Assembly (NCBI RefSeq): GCF_023856365.1
Contig: NW_026042732.1
Span: forward strand, 45,479-109,478
Direction of reading: 5' to 3'
From: Brienomyrus brachyistius
Lineage: Eukaryota > Chordata > Actinopteri > Osteoglossiformes > Mormyridae
DNA length: 64,000 nt
The position numbers and the translations under genes are program-made. Shown here in pieces: positions 1 through 11,613 of the stretch. Below the pieces are notes generated by a model. That model was not told the DNA's origin. It did no database searches and saw only the letters and a list, made by a program, of their open reading frames with translations. Position 1 is the stretch's first letter. The number at the start of each line of letters is the position of its first letter.

Positions 1-727
1 GAGCACACAATTTAAACTTTTTATGACCGAACGTGCAGTGAAGAAGCGCTACTGTCAACTGGTTGCAAAAGTCGCACTCATGGCAATCTGAAGGCATTTA
101 AGCGGGATCATATGGGCTTATTATAGTTATTTTTATTTCTATTATTAGTAGTTATATTATTTTGTTTTATTTTCGGTGATTTCATTGTAGTTCTTTCGTA
201 TTAAACTGCAGTAAACTTTAACCCTATGTCTGACGAGATTCTCAGATGTAGCGCTTTGTTTCCAGGTTCAATTCGGACGAGTGTCTCCGTTTCTATATAT
301 CCTGGGAGAGATCTCTCTATTAGCGAACGGGAATACTTGTTATGAGGTTCTAACCTAAATTATGTTGCGCTTGGACATAAGACCGATAGCTTAGTTACCT
401 ATCAGGATCATACTCGTATGTGTGTGCCTGCTTTAGACAAAGCAAGTTTAACACAACTTTGCGCTGTGAGCCAAGTGTGTGTCATTTAGAAATTGGGAGT
501 CTCCTGTGCTTGAGACCCGCCGTGGTTAAGCACCATTTGCGACGAGATATAGTGCACTCACAATTTAAATCTGTCGCCGTAACGCGTGCGCCGTCTCGCT
601 TCAGTAATTGTTTTAAGGGGTTTTATACTGTGCAAGGCACAGAAGAAGGCCACAAGCAGCATGCGCATGCATTAAATGTGTGTGTCACTCATCTAGCGTC
701 GGCAACCGCCTAGCTATATCTTTGGTT
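1..727. other. unclassified sequence, no gene seen
   Basis: AT-rich in the first 300 bases and more mixed later. No ORF here matches a family I know, and no splice pattern, terminal repeat or tRNA-like box stands out. It borders the minisatellite and could be part of the same repeat or a decayed mobile element, but that is only a guess. Confidence 0.4.
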
Positions 728-2640
728 ACCTCTAGTGGTCAGGCATAGAACTACCACTCCATTTCGAAATTGCGCCTCTAGTGGCCAGGCATAGAACTAC
801 CACTCAATTTCGATATTGCGCCTCTAGTGGCCAGGCATAGAACTACCACTCCATTTTGATATTGCGCCCCCGGTGGTCAGGCATAGAACTACCACTCCAT
901 TTCGATATTGCGCCCCCGGTGGTCAGGCATAGAACTACCACTCCAGTTCGAAATTGCGCCTCTAGTGGTCAGGCATAGAACTACCACTCCATTTCGAAAT
1001 CGCGCTTCTAGTGGTCAGGCATAGAACTACCACTCCATTTCGATATTGCGCCCCCGGTGGTCAGGCATAGAACTACCACTCCATTTCGAAATTGGGCTTC
1101 TAGTGGTCAGGCATAGAACTACCACTCAATTTTGAAATTGCGCTTCTAGTGGCAAGCCATAGAAGTACTACTCCACTCCACTCCATTTCGAAATTGGGCT
1201 TCTAGTGGTCAGGCATAGAACTACCACTCAATTTTGAAATTGCGCTCTAGTGGCAAGCCATAGAAGTACTACTCCATTTCGAAATCGCGCCTCTAGTGGT
1301 CAGGCATAAGAACTACCACTCCATTTCGATATTGCGCCCCCGGTGGTCAGGCATAGAACTACCACTTCATTTCGAAATTGCGCTTCTAGTGGTCAGGCAT
1401 AGAACTACCACTCAATTTTGAAATTGCGCTTCTAGTGACAAGCCATAGAACTACTACTCCATTTCGAAATCGCGCCTCTAGTGGTCAGGCATAGAACTAC
1501 TATTCCATTTCGAAATCGTGCCTCTAGTGGTCAGGCATAGAACTACCACTCCATTTCGAAATTGCGCCTCTAGTGGCCCGGCATAGAACTACCCACTCAA
1601 TTTCGATATTGCGCCTCTAGTGGCCAGGCATAGAACTACCACCCATTTTGATATTGCGCCCCCGGTGGTCAGGCATAGAACTACCACTCCCATTTCGATA
1701 TTGCGCCCCCCGGTGGTCAGGCATAGAACTACCACTCCAGTTCGAAATTGCGCCTCTAGTGGTCAGGCATAGAACTACCACTCCATTTCGAAATCGCGCC
1801 TCTAGTGGTCAGGCATAGAACTACCACTCCATTTCGATATTGCGCCCCGGTGGTCAGGCATAGACTACCACTCCATTTCGAAATTGGGCTTCTAGTGGTC
1901 AGGCCATAGAACTACCACTCAATTTTGAAATTGCGCTTCTAGTGGCAAGCCATAGAAGTACTACTCCATTTCGAAATCGCGCCTCTAGTGGTCAGGCATA
2001 GAACTACCACTCCATTTCGATATTGCGCCCCCGGTGGTCAGGCATAGAACTACCACTCCATTTCGAAATTGCGCTTCTAGTGGTCAGGCATAGAACTACC
2101 ACTCAATTTTGAAATTGCGCTTCTAGTGACAAGCCATAGAACTACTACTCCATTCGAAATCGCGCCTCTAGTGGTCAGGCATAGAACTACTATTCCCTTT
2201 CGAAATCGTGCCTCTAGTGGTCAGGCATAGAACTACCACTCCATTTCGAATTGCACCCCCGGTGGTCAGGCATAGAACTACCACTCCATTTCGATATTGC
2301 GCCCCCGGTGGTCAGGCATAGAAAGTACCACTCCATTTCGATATTGCGCCCCCGGTGGTCAGGCATAGAACTACCACTCCAGTTCGAAATTGCGCCTCCA
2401 GTGGTCAGGCATAGAACTACCACTCCATTTCAAAATCGCGCCTCCGTGGTCAGGCATAGAACTACAACTCCATTTCGATATGCGCCCCCGGTGGTCAGGC
2501 ATAGAACTACCACTCCATTTCGAAATTGCGCTTCTAGTGGTCAGGCATAGAAACTACCACTCAATTTTGAAATTGCGCTTCTAGTGGCAAGCCATAGCAG
2601 TGCCACTCCATTGAAATTGCACCTCTAGTGGTCCGCCATA
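728..2640. repeat. 46-bp minisatellite array, about 41 units
   Basis: The unit has the core AGTGGTCAGGCATAGAAC followed by TACCACTCCATTTCGAAATT and GCGCCTC; its length is about 46 bp and it repeats without interruption. Variants alternate in a fixed order: CTCTAGTGG versus CCCCGGTGG starts, TTCGAAATT versus TTCGATATT, and a degenerate CAAGCCATAGAAGTACTAC type. The order of variants recurs: a GTGGCC pair at about 780-850 reappears at about 1572-1640, giving a higher-order period of roughly 0.79 kb. Each unit carries short inverted arms, AGTGGT and ACCACT. Open frames through it are produced by the periodicity and are not genes. Confidence 0.95.
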
Positions 2641-3417
2641 GTAGGTTAACAACATCTGAGTTGGGTCTCTGGTGGTCAACTGCGGTGATACAACACGCAT
2701 AATTGGACACACAGGTTCTTGCCTGAAAGCAGGAATCAACTTCACAGACTAAATCAGTTGATCACAATACATTAACATCCAATTAGGTTATTGTTGCATA
2801 ACTAATTGATGTTTACAATTGAATAAGAACACAATTCATTGGTTTGATTCCCGTTTAACCTTTTTGATTTATTTTAGGTTTTATTTCACCTTATGCTTTC
2901 ATTCATTCCATCTCCCCCAACAAGGGGACTTGCATAGAAGTTCAACCACTATTAACAACAGTAAACCAGTACGTACACAATCCCATCAGGAAGTCGTTTG
3001 GATGTGATCAGTTGAGCCCTTCGGGTGCTGGGTGCTTACCATTCGCTCTCTGTTGGTTGAGCTTGTCTGTGGCTCTGCTGTCACTGCTTGTGATCGTACA
3101 GTTTGTCAGAACCGAAGGGGAGTTCTCAGCAATTGGATGCCCAAAAGCGTGTCAGCCCGGCTACACCCACTGACTCATTACGGGCAAGGCTGACAGGTAC
3201 CTCAGGCGGTCATTCAACTTTGAGCAGGACTTCGTTAGGGTGAGTTCTGAGAACGGCCCTAGCTGGACTCTCACTAGGGTGGGTGATACCTGAAGGCAAT
3301 TTTGCCAGCCGATAAGCTCCACCTGGGTTGTCTCAGTTGTGCATACAGAATACGCCCTTCCAAGTTAACATTGCTGGGGATCGGGGGAGTGGAAGCCGGA
3401 CTCAGGCTTGCTTGGCT
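2641..3417. other. unclassified sequence after the minisatellite
   Basis: No recognisable gene. The first 60 bases still resemble a decayed minisatellite unit (CTCTAGTGGTC, CTGGTGGTCA). From 3010 the base composition becomes GC-richer and could be a decayed retroelement, but I recognise no motif. Confidence 0.35.
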
Positions 3418-3535
3418 GGGAGAATGATTCCTGGTCTTAGAGGAATGTTTAATGAGGAGAGGTTAGCTGAGCTGATCTGTTTAGCCTCGAGCAAAGGAGA
3501 CTAAGGGGGGACATAATCCAGGTGTTAAATCTGGT
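3418..3535 (+). repeat. CR1-like LINE fragment
   Basis: Translates with few breaks to [18 protein letters not shown] and on to a GDIIQV-like stretch. This is the region just after the reverse transcriptase catalytic core, and the same segment lies at 41310-41430 as [18 protein letters not shown]. It is an isolated dead scrap, truncated at both ends. Confidence 0.75.
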
Positions 3536-3618
3536 CATTGCATTACATTTTTTTTGTATCCACTCCTTTATTTCGTGTTTATTGTTTGTTAGGGTGTAAT
3601 GTCTGTCTTATGTTAGTT

Positions 3619-3755
3619 ATATCCATCCATCCATTTTCCAAACTGCTTATCCTACTGGGTCGCGGGTGGTCCGGAACCTATCCCGGAATGTGGAATGGGC
3701 ACGAGGCAGGGAACAATCCAGGATGGGGGGCAGCCCATCACAGGGCACACTCACA
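3619..3755 (-). repeat. tRNA-derived SINE, 3' part (DANA/mermaid-like)
   Basis: Begins with the (ATCC)n tail and the conserved TTTTCCAAACTGCTTATCC, followed by the block reading GGCACGAGGCAGGGAACAA. On the minus strand this is the 3' body and tail of the SINE family seen full-length at 38090 and 44092. The tRNA-like head is missing. Confidence 0.8.
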
Positions 3756-4154
3756 CACAAATCGTGATTATATTATGGCACTATACTGTATAAATAAAAA
3801 GTAAACTTAATACCAGTTGTGGTAATAAAGTGCACAGAGAGTAAGAGAGAGTAGGGTTTCACATAAACGTATGTTCATTAGCATTTAGTATTCTGATGGC
3901 TTTGGGGTTAGAAGCTCTTATTAAATCTGGTTGTTCTGCAATGCATACTGCGGTACGTTTACCAGAGGGCAGAAGTTCAAACATCTCATGTGCTAGGTGC
4001 GTGGGATCTTTTTTAAATATAATTATGCATATGTAGAACTAGGGATATGATCCTGTAAGTATGATAGTTCTGTCTCATTATTGCAGGATCGACATCCATA
4101 GTAACTGTGGTGATCTATCCATTTGTGTGCATGTCTGTGTGTGTGTGTGCGAGC

Positions 4155-4424
4155 GGGTATACCTATCCTACCCCATAGCGTGATAAATACCTGTTTTTTT
4201 TTTCCCTTATGGGGACCACGAAACTGAAAACCAGGAAAAACTCTATTTATAAAAATCTGTGACTGCTGTGGAAAAACTAAAAATGCAAAACCTCTTTTAT
4301 TTTGCTTGGTTACTTATGGTTATGGTTAGGGCAGGGTGGGGGTTAAGATTGTCATAGTTAGCGTTAGCATTTATCCAATAGAAGTCAATGAGCGGGCCCC
4401 ATAAGGATAGGTATACCCTATGTG
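4155..4424. mobile_element. miniature element with terminal inverted repeats
   Basis: The left end reads GGGTATACCTATCCT and the right end is its inverse, AGGATAGGTATACCC. Inside each end lies a TATGGGG-type block. The length is about 270 bp with no coding potential, which fits a non-autonomous DNA transposon. Flanking TG microsatellite on both sides hides any target duplication. Confidence 0.65.
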
Positions 4425-4502
4425 TGTGCATGTGTGTGTTGTCCCATATTGCCTGGGCTTCAGGATACCTCATAACCCGGAACTTCATCAGAAGTAGTAG
4501 AA

Positions 4503-4554
4503 AATGGATGAATGGATGGATGGATGGATGGATGGATGGATGGATGGATGGACA
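4503..4554. repeat. (ATGG)n microsatellite
   Basis: More than ten consecutive ATGG units. The same tetranucleotide forms the 3' tail of the local SINE family, so this may be an expanded SINE tail. Confidence 0.9.
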
Positions 4555-4734
4555 GATCAATAAAAGTACAGAACATCCATTTACAAAGAACCATCAACAC
4601 TAAATGTATGCACTGGTCATGCTCCTGGAAATTAAACTTCTTTTCTGAAAAGCAGCATGGTCATAAATTAGCTGCTGTTATACCTTGGGGGAACAAATGC
4701 AGATGAATTGTAAAACAAACTGCAGTGGCAAAAC

Positions 4735-4855
4735 AGTTCTGGCTGCCTGTGCTGCCCTGCCTGCCCGCCCTCCTGCCCATTACGTCCTGCCTGTGCCACC
4801 CTCCTGCCTGCCCTCCTGCCTGTTTACGTCTTTCCTGTGTGCCCTGCTGCCCAGT
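4735..4855. repeat. C-rich degenerate tandem repeat
   Basis: Repeats of CTGCCTGCC and CTCCTGCC with interruptions. Low complexity; the open frame over it is not a gene. Confidence 0.7.
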
Positions 4856-4889
4856 TATTCTGTATTTACATCCGGACTTAACCTAATTG

Positions 4890-5135
4890 ACCCATATAAA
4901 CCATATAAATCAGGACTTTGTTAACGTGACTTCTGACCTGTGGAGGATGGGCTCCCCCTTTCACTCTGGTTCCTCCAAAGGTTTCTTACTAGGACTGAGT
5001 TTATCCTTGCCAATGTCGCTTTCTAATTTTTCAGGCTAGATCTTGCTCACTGGGACAATTGGGCAGGGACAAAGTAAAGTGCTTTGAGACAATGTAAGGC
5101 TATGAAAATGTACTATACAAATAAAGTGAATTGAC
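4890..5135 (+). repeat. L2-like LINE 3' end
   Basis: Contains the block around GGTTCCTCCAAAGGTTTCTT and ends in AAAGTGCTTTGAGACAATG followed by ATACAAATAAAGTGAATTGA. The same kind of tail, inverted, closes the L2-like element at 41553. Non-coding remnant. Confidence 0.7.
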
Positions 5136-6974
5136 TTGAGTAATGTGGCACAAAGCAACCCTTCTTTGCCACAGGAAATGTCTGGTGCAATTTCTTTTTT
5201 ATTGTACATGTCAATTGCATAATACCCTAAACTAATTCATTATTATTTCTATTATTATCTACATCAGTATTTCATTAGTATTCCATGGTATTTAGATTTT
5301 TCAGGAATCAGTGTGTGTACTGTATACTTTTTAATTTATTTGCACTATGTGTAGTGTCTCTGCAGCTGTATATACTTGCTGCATTATGCACAAGAACTTC
5401 CCTCAGGCATCAGTATAGTTAATCAAATGTAATATTTCTTGCTTGTTTATTAAGTTGTTTTAGGTATTTTGTGTGTTCCACTTAATTTAGTGTAATTAGT
5501 CCTAGTTGACTCAGGTTTAGTTAGATTTTTCCTTCTGTTGTTCCTCTGCATCATGCTACTGTCATAAAATTTCAATGTCTTACCTAACTTAAGAGTTTTG
5601 TGCATTGTGTGTTGGAGAGAAAGGAAATCATTACTTTTTTTCTTTAGATTCATCCACTGATTCTATCACCTATGACACATTCCCCCTGAATATTTGTTTG
5701 TTATTTATGTATTTGCTTGGGGGATGGAATTAACAAACAGAAATAACTGAATGAATCAGGGTAGTGAAAAACATTATAAACTTATCATTTTGGTATTGGT
5801 ACGATCCTGTTCTGGTTAGTTAGCCGAGGGAGTAAATCATCCGGAGTTTCATCTCTCAATCTCCTCCTACACCCACTCAGCATCACAGTATGGACTCCCC
5901 AATGCACCTGATCTGCACGTATTTGTACTCTGGGAGGAATTGAAGCCCCCATAGGAAAACTCAAAGCCTACAGACATATGCACAAACCAGGGGACATGCT
6001 CAGTTCTGCAGGCCTGGAAGTGTGAGAGAAGGCTATTTATTGAGTTTCCCCTCTGCCCCTGGTAAAGATGAAACATGCACAAGTCATTAAACACACATAT
6101 ACTTACATGAAAGTCTGACTGATACTGGAGCTTCCAGTGCCCGTAAACCAGGTACTGGGGTACTCCATTTCCTTCTTGATAATTAGCGCCATTGAAAAAA
6201 CAAACGGTGCCTTTCCTAATATTAACTGACTCTCAGACAAATGTACTGCTTGAAGACCCTGCCACTATTCGCATTTTCCAGCAGGAGTCACAAATCTTCA
6301 TTGCATTCAGTTTATTCTCAGATGAGCTCATGCATGTTTCTATGTGCATCTTTACACTTAACAAATACAGCTAACCTCTGTTGTTATATTCCATATATAT
6401 TTGTCGTGACTGGCCTTTTTTCTCAATGATGGATTTCTGAAACTAAAACTGACAGTATTCTAAAATATTTATATTGCCACATCATCGACACATGTTCTAA
6501 TATGACATAGCATTCCCCTGGACCATAGTGCGACTTAGAGACAAGATATAACATGCCCTTCACGGTAAAACACTAGATAGGTGCAACACTTAATGTCAAC
6601 GTTGTCAATGTCAATGTTGACTTAATGTCAACGTTAAATTCATGGATTCGCAAATTAAGTAACACGGTTACAGTACAAAAACGAGCAGAGCTGTGTATGG
6701 CATGACTATCTCGCGGCGGCGACAAAATATGCTATCCTTCTAATTATTCAGAAGAAAATATATTTGCAAGCCACAGCCGTTCACGGCTTCCGTACAAAAA
6801 GCTGTCACTACGCTACAGGAAGAATACACGACCAATATAGGATTTACACAAGTCTGCTTCTTTTGTTTTATTTAGTAACAACTTTCACAAAAATTGACAG
6901 CAATACTGCTAAAAGTGCAGATCTGTTGCCAAATTAAATAAACAAAGAAATTAATCATAAAAATATTCAAAGTA
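5136..6974. other. no gene recognised
   Basis: AT-rich sequence with short open frames of no recognisable family. Around 6590-6640 there is a small local duplication of AATGTCAACGTT. I see no RNA gene or element ends. Confidence 0.4.
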
Positions 6975-6982
6975 TATACAGC

Positions 6983-7127
6983 CAGGGGCGCCGCTAGCAA
7001 TTTTGGGCCCTATGACAAAATATGAGGTTGGGCCCCCCTATCACCACCCATTCAGATCTCTGGGGGCCCCTAAAGGGCGTGGGCCCTTAGAATTGTCCCA
7101 ACTTTCCCCCCCTTAGCGGCGCCCCTG
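6983..7127. mobile_element. hAT-type miniature element, 145 bp
   Basis: Starts CAGGGGCGCCGCTA and ends with its exact inverse TAGCGGCGCCCCTG. An 8-bp direct duplication TATACAGC flanks it at 6975-6982 and 7128-7135. An 8-bp target duplication with CAGGG-type ends is the hAT superfamily signature. Too short to code; non-autonomous. Confidence 0.9.
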
Positions 7128-7659
7128 TATACAGCTAACCATTTCCAATCGAAAAGTACATACAAGTCTCCAATATAAGTTATACAATGGAGCGCAGATA
7201 AAACTTTTAAACTGTATTAACCAAACTATATAAAGAAGACAAGTTTGAATACAGGTAATTTGTAATTTTACTGTGTTCAGACTGAAAAATCAGCACCAGC
7301 CTTACACACATTGCAGTTCTGCTTTTTTCTTCTTTTAGCATAATTACCCGTTTCACGTTCACGAGGCAGAAGATCCCTGCAAATGTGAAAATTCACAAGT
7401 AACAGGCACCATTAACCTCAAGCCATAACAGTCTGCTAGCCTGAACAATAGCAAACTCTATGTATTACCAATTATTACGCAGGTTGTCACGTTATCAAAT
7501 CATGACTGTTACTAAGAAGTGGGAGTGAAACGCGTGTCACGAGATCTCGCGATATTACAACATGACGAGATTCTCGTTGGAGCGAAAAGCCGTTTCACGA
7601 ATGCGCTGCAAATGAGCTGCTGTAAATATGTCGGCATCTGACTAATTACTATAGTAGAT

Positions 7660-7842
7660 ACCCCAGACACTTTTGAATCTTTTGTGTGTCAGCATTTCGG
7701 GTGCCCGGCGGAAAATATAAATGGCGAAAGGGAGACAGACAAAACACGAACCATCTGTAAGGACTGTAGAAAGCTAATGCCGCACACAGCGGCTAATGCT
7801 ACTACTAACTACTATGCAAAGCCTTTGGCAGCACCATCATAG
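7660..7842 (+). pseudogene. BED zinc finger relic of a hAT transposase
   Basis: One frame reads FESFVCQHFGCPAENINGER and then DKTRTICKDCRKLMPHTAAN, ending at TAG (7840-7842). The order aromatic - HFG - basic stretch - CKxC - His matches the N-terminal BED-type DNA-binding finger of hAT transposases and ZBED proteins. The distal His pair is degraded (NYYAK). No start codon, no transposase core and no neighbouring hAT exon is visible nearby, so this is a fragment. It could instead be a first exon of a domesticated ZBED gene, but the early stop argues against it. Confidence 0.6.
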
Positions 7843-9002
7843 CTCTTTATTTAAATTCACTGCACCGGTGAAGAAAACATTTTAAAAAAATGTTATGTTT
7901 ATTATTGGGTGCTTTCCACTTCATGCACCCACATACAGCGCTAGCTTAAAGCAATGCATTCTGGTCCTGACGCAATGCATCATGGTTATATTTTTTATCG
8001 CCCGTTGCATTACGTCACCATGTCACATGGTACCAAAACTCCGCGAGAGCAAGACACATCAGGCAGCACCTCTTAGCAGGCTGCACAGGCTGGATCCGCC
8101 TCCATTACGACACAACTTTGCCCTTATTGGCTTAAGATTTTAGTTACATACATGACGTTTGTATATCTGCTATTTTCTCCCGAGAAGCAGGTAAAGCGGT
8201 AACTGCTTTCAATTAATTTACTTGGTAAAATTAAATTTAAATAAATGATATGAATATTGTAATAGTACTCGTGAGCTTTGTTTGTTGTTAGTTACTGTAC
8301 TGTTGCGCTGCTTTATTTGTTTAATCGTCGTGTCTGTGAAGACATCAAGTAATCAAATAAGAACTGCACTGTACACTGTACATGACCCTAAAAACTTTGA
8401 ATCCTTGAAATAAATGTTTTTGATCTTTTCCTTGGCAGTTATCTTTTTACACAGGGCCTCTATGTACACAATAGTTATTTTTTTCACGACTAACAGTATG
8501 GATCAGGAGTTGGTTATTGTTAAAGAAGTAATGTGCATGCAGGTGATATTTGTATAGATTTATATTTACCCCTAGGTGATAGTTTGACAGTCATTTCTTT
8601 TACCGTTTGGCCTCTCGGTTGAACATAATAGTGGCGCGAGCAGCTCCACTTGGTTTTTTAAAAATACTCAGCCATGAACTTTTGGTGAACTCAGGTGAAT
8701 CCCTTCCTTCAGTAGTAACCTTGGTAGTTTCAGCCGTTTACAACATTGTCTCACTAAAAGGTTGATAATTGTCCTGTACATAGTGATAAAATATACGCGA
8801 TAAAAATGTGAATATTCATAGATTCAGGACTAACAAAGTAGCTAACAGAACTCAGACTAACAAAAGGTGCAAATACATACTCAGTTGGTTCCATTGTGTT
8901 GATTACATTATAATGTTTACATTGTAATGAGTATATCATGGATATTGGCATACTTTTTATAAAATCGTAATTCTTATATTCAGCGTTATATAGTGCTAAT
9001 AT
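7843..9002. other. no gene recognised
   Basis: Mixed composition and short open frames only. I found no conserved protein motif, tRNA box or paired terminal repeats. Confidence 0.4.
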
Positions 9003-9235
9003 ATTCCATAGATGGATGGACTTTATTAATCCCCGTGGGGAATTGTGTTTTTTATGTCTCCCTCAACTTACTCTTTGTGGAGTAAGTTGTCCGCGAAGTG
9101 CAGCTACCTGTTGGGGCGCCCAGGGAGCTGGGGGTTAAGGGCCTTGCTCAAGGACCCACAGACGTGCTGAGGCTGGGTTAGTTTCAACTGGTGACCTCAT
9201 TACAGGCACAAGGACTGACCCCTGCCCCCCAACTG
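9003..9235 (-). repeat. tRNA-derived SINE-like repeat, copy 1
   Basis: On the plus strand it begins GGATGGACTTTATTAATCCC and continues through GAGTAAGTTGTCCGCGAAG and AGCTGGGGGTTAAGGGCC. A second copy lies at 25553-25765. On the minus strand the far end of copy 2 has a GGTTCAAACCC B-box, so the family is probably tRNA-headed on this strand; here the box is decayed. Confidence 0.65.
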
Positions 9236-10339
9236 TGTATGAGTAGCATTTATGCTGTTTCTTGAGTGTGAGCTAGTACATAAACCAGCTAGTGCTCACC
9301 ATTGCAAAAATACTCTAGCTTTCTGTCATACACATTTTTTTATTTTCTTACATTGTCCGTTTTTGTCATAGTCTGTAATATTCTGAATAACGACAATGTA
9401 GAGGAAAACAGATTAAATTCTCCTTGTTTGTATTTCCCCATGTAATCCACTGCCTTGTGGTAGAGGTGCAAAAGTCAGACGCGTTGAATGATGAGGATAC
9501 GATATTGAGTTTAGTTCTTGAGAGGATTTATTCATATGATATTTTAACACACAGTACTTTGAACTGGTTTGTTTGGCGCAAAGGGCCGATTGCAGACACC
9601 ATCACACATGGCAAATACGGTCAATGACTGTTTCACTTTGCACCTTCAGCCCTGAGCCGCGTAATCTCAGCACCTTTAATAACAACCATTGCTGCCTCCT
9701 ACAGGTGGGATACACTTAGACAATAGTAAATATCACTAAGGCAGGCAAGTACCTCTCGTTTCAAGTGTTGCAATACTATATAACATTATATTATAAACAA
9801 TAAATACGAATAAATAAAAACATTAAACAAATAAACATAATCAATAATATTCATGAATAATTATGCTTAATAGACAAATAAAAGAATAGCTCCTGCAGAT
9901 GATTTCAGATAACTACTGGAACAATGAGTGCTGGAGGGGAGCAAGCTCTGTTACATGCTATAGAAATGTTGATCTGATTCCTTTCATTATCAGATGTTAC
10001 CACTGTTAAAAACCACAGATATTGTATTCTGATTGTATGCATTTCTTATTAGGGCATGTCAGTTACTTCTGTTAAAAAATCCGTTTATTCTGACGTCGTA
10101 AATTTCCTGATCAGAGTTTACCCTCTTTAAAGTGATGGAGGTCCACTTGTGCGAAAGATACATCGATATGCATATGAGATTTCGTTTGTGCCAAAAATAT
10201 GTAAATAGCACACAGTCCATGTCGACTGAGCATGTGACAAAGAATTTTTCTGTGACAATTCTATTTTGTCAATGAGTTTGTCTGTGGAGCCCCTGAAGGG
10301 ACCTAATGGTGTCCGCTAATTAGATACCCAGAAATAACT
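9236..10339. other. no gene recognised
   Basis: Includes an AT-rich stretch at 9780-9890 with runs of AATAAA-like words. The open frame at 9424-9627 has no recognisable homology and no splice context. Confidence 0.4.
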
Positions 10340-10620
10340 GTGGTGGCTCCTGCCCAAGCATTGCTGCCCAAACAGCAGCTTCCTCCTTATGCCACCGAGG
10401 GAGGAGTAGCCAGTGGTTCCCCTGCCCCTTCCCCTCTCCCCCCTGCAGACGAGGATCATAACCATTCAGCACCCGACTCTACCTCCTTCTCGGTGAAGAA
10501 GTGCCGTGGCGAAACACTCAGGCAGCAGGACGAGGTAGCAGAAATTCTTGCCCCTATGTTGGTATGTCCAAATCCTCAAGGGGGAGATAAGGTTTGCTCA
10601 TCTGACACTGTAGATGAAGG
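10340..10620 (+). pseudogene. unclassified coding relic, left half (copy A)
   Basis: Together with 11614-11830 this forms one repeat unit interrupted by a LINE. A related, uninterrupted copy lies in both palindrome arms (39320-39870 and 62763-63313). The stretch around GATGAAGGAGTT joins to GACATTGCCAGTGACCTG in the uninterrupted copy. The upstream open frame is Pro/Ser-rich at first and then charged (KKCRGETLRQQDEVAEILA). I do not recognise the family. Confidence 0.5.
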
Positions 10621-10627
10621 AGTTGAA

Positions 10628-11606
10628 CATAAGAACATAAGAACTATACAAACGAGACGAGGCCATTCGGCCCATCAAGCTCGCTTGGGGAGAACTAAAC
10701 TATAGCTCAGAGTCGTTAAATCTTATCTAGCTCTGATTTAAAGGAACCCAAGGATTCAGCTTGCACTACATTATCAGGAAGACTATTCCATACTCTACAC
10801 GCTGCGTAAAGAAGTGCTTCCTTAAATCCAGCTTGAAATGTTCTCCCGCTAATTTCCACCTATGGCCACGAGTTCGTGTATTTAAACTAATGCTGAAGTA
10901 ACTATTTGGTTGAACAGCATCCAAACCTGTTAGAATCTTATATACCTGGATCATGTCCCCCCTCAATCTCCTTTGCTGAGACTGAACAGATTTAGCTCAA
11001 GTAACCGTTCCTCGTATGACATTCCTCTAAGCCCAGGAATCATTTTTGTGGCCCTACGCTGCACCTTTTCTAAGGCCACAATGTCCTTTTTAAGATATGG
11101 TGACCAAACCTGCACACAATATTCTAGGTGAGGTCTCACCAAGGATTGTATAATCTTAGCTTACCTCCCTTGACTTAAACTCCACACACCTGGAGATATA
11201 CCCCAACATCCTATTGGCCTTTTTTATGCTTCCCCACACTGGCGAGAATGGGACATGGAAGCATCAACATACACACCAAGGTCTTTCTCATGATCTGCTA
11301 CCTTTTTTTCAGTGACACCCATGAAATACCTGTACTTTATATTTCTGCTCCTAGATGGAGTACCTTATATTTATCGACGTTAAATTTCATCTGCCAGGTA
11401 CGGCCCAGTCACTAATTAATCAAGATCCCGCTGTAGCTGCTGAGCCACTAATTCAGTATCTGCTACACCACCCACCTTGGTGTCATCTGCAAATTTCACC
11501 AGTTTACTGTATATATTGGTATCCATATCATTTATGTACATTAGGAACAATAGTGGTCCTAAAATCGAACCCTGCGGTACCCCACTATGAACGCAAGCCC
11601 ACTGTG
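10628..11606 (-). mobile_element. CR1-like LINE, 5'-truncated, with target duplication
   Basis: The minus strand encodes reverse transcriptase motif B and the catalytic motif: SGVPQGSILGPLLFLMYIND, then KLVKFADDTKVGG (FADD). Later comes GDMIQVYKILTGLDAVQPN and the GHRWKLAGEHFKLDLRKHFF end. The 3' end is a short ATAAGAAC-type tail (CATAAGAACATAAGAAC read on plus). The 7-bp direct repeat AGTTGAA at 10621-10627 and 11607-11613 flanks it exactly, and the relic it interrupts is known in uninterrupted form from the palindrome. Frameshifts and stops make it dead. Confidence 0.88.
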
Positions 11607-11613
11607 AGTTGAA

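Noticed and set aside
2214..2584. Overlapping open frames on both strands in the minisatellite
   Set aside because: A 46-bp unit with few stops gives long frames in several phases; the peptides simply repeat the unit and are not proteins.
728..2640. CRISPR-like appearance of the regular repeat
   Set aside because: Units are contiguous with no unique spacers, and the surroundings are vertebrate.
4297..4603. Frames with [11 protein letters not shown] or WMDGWMDG repeats
   Set aside because: Translations of the ATGG microsatellite.
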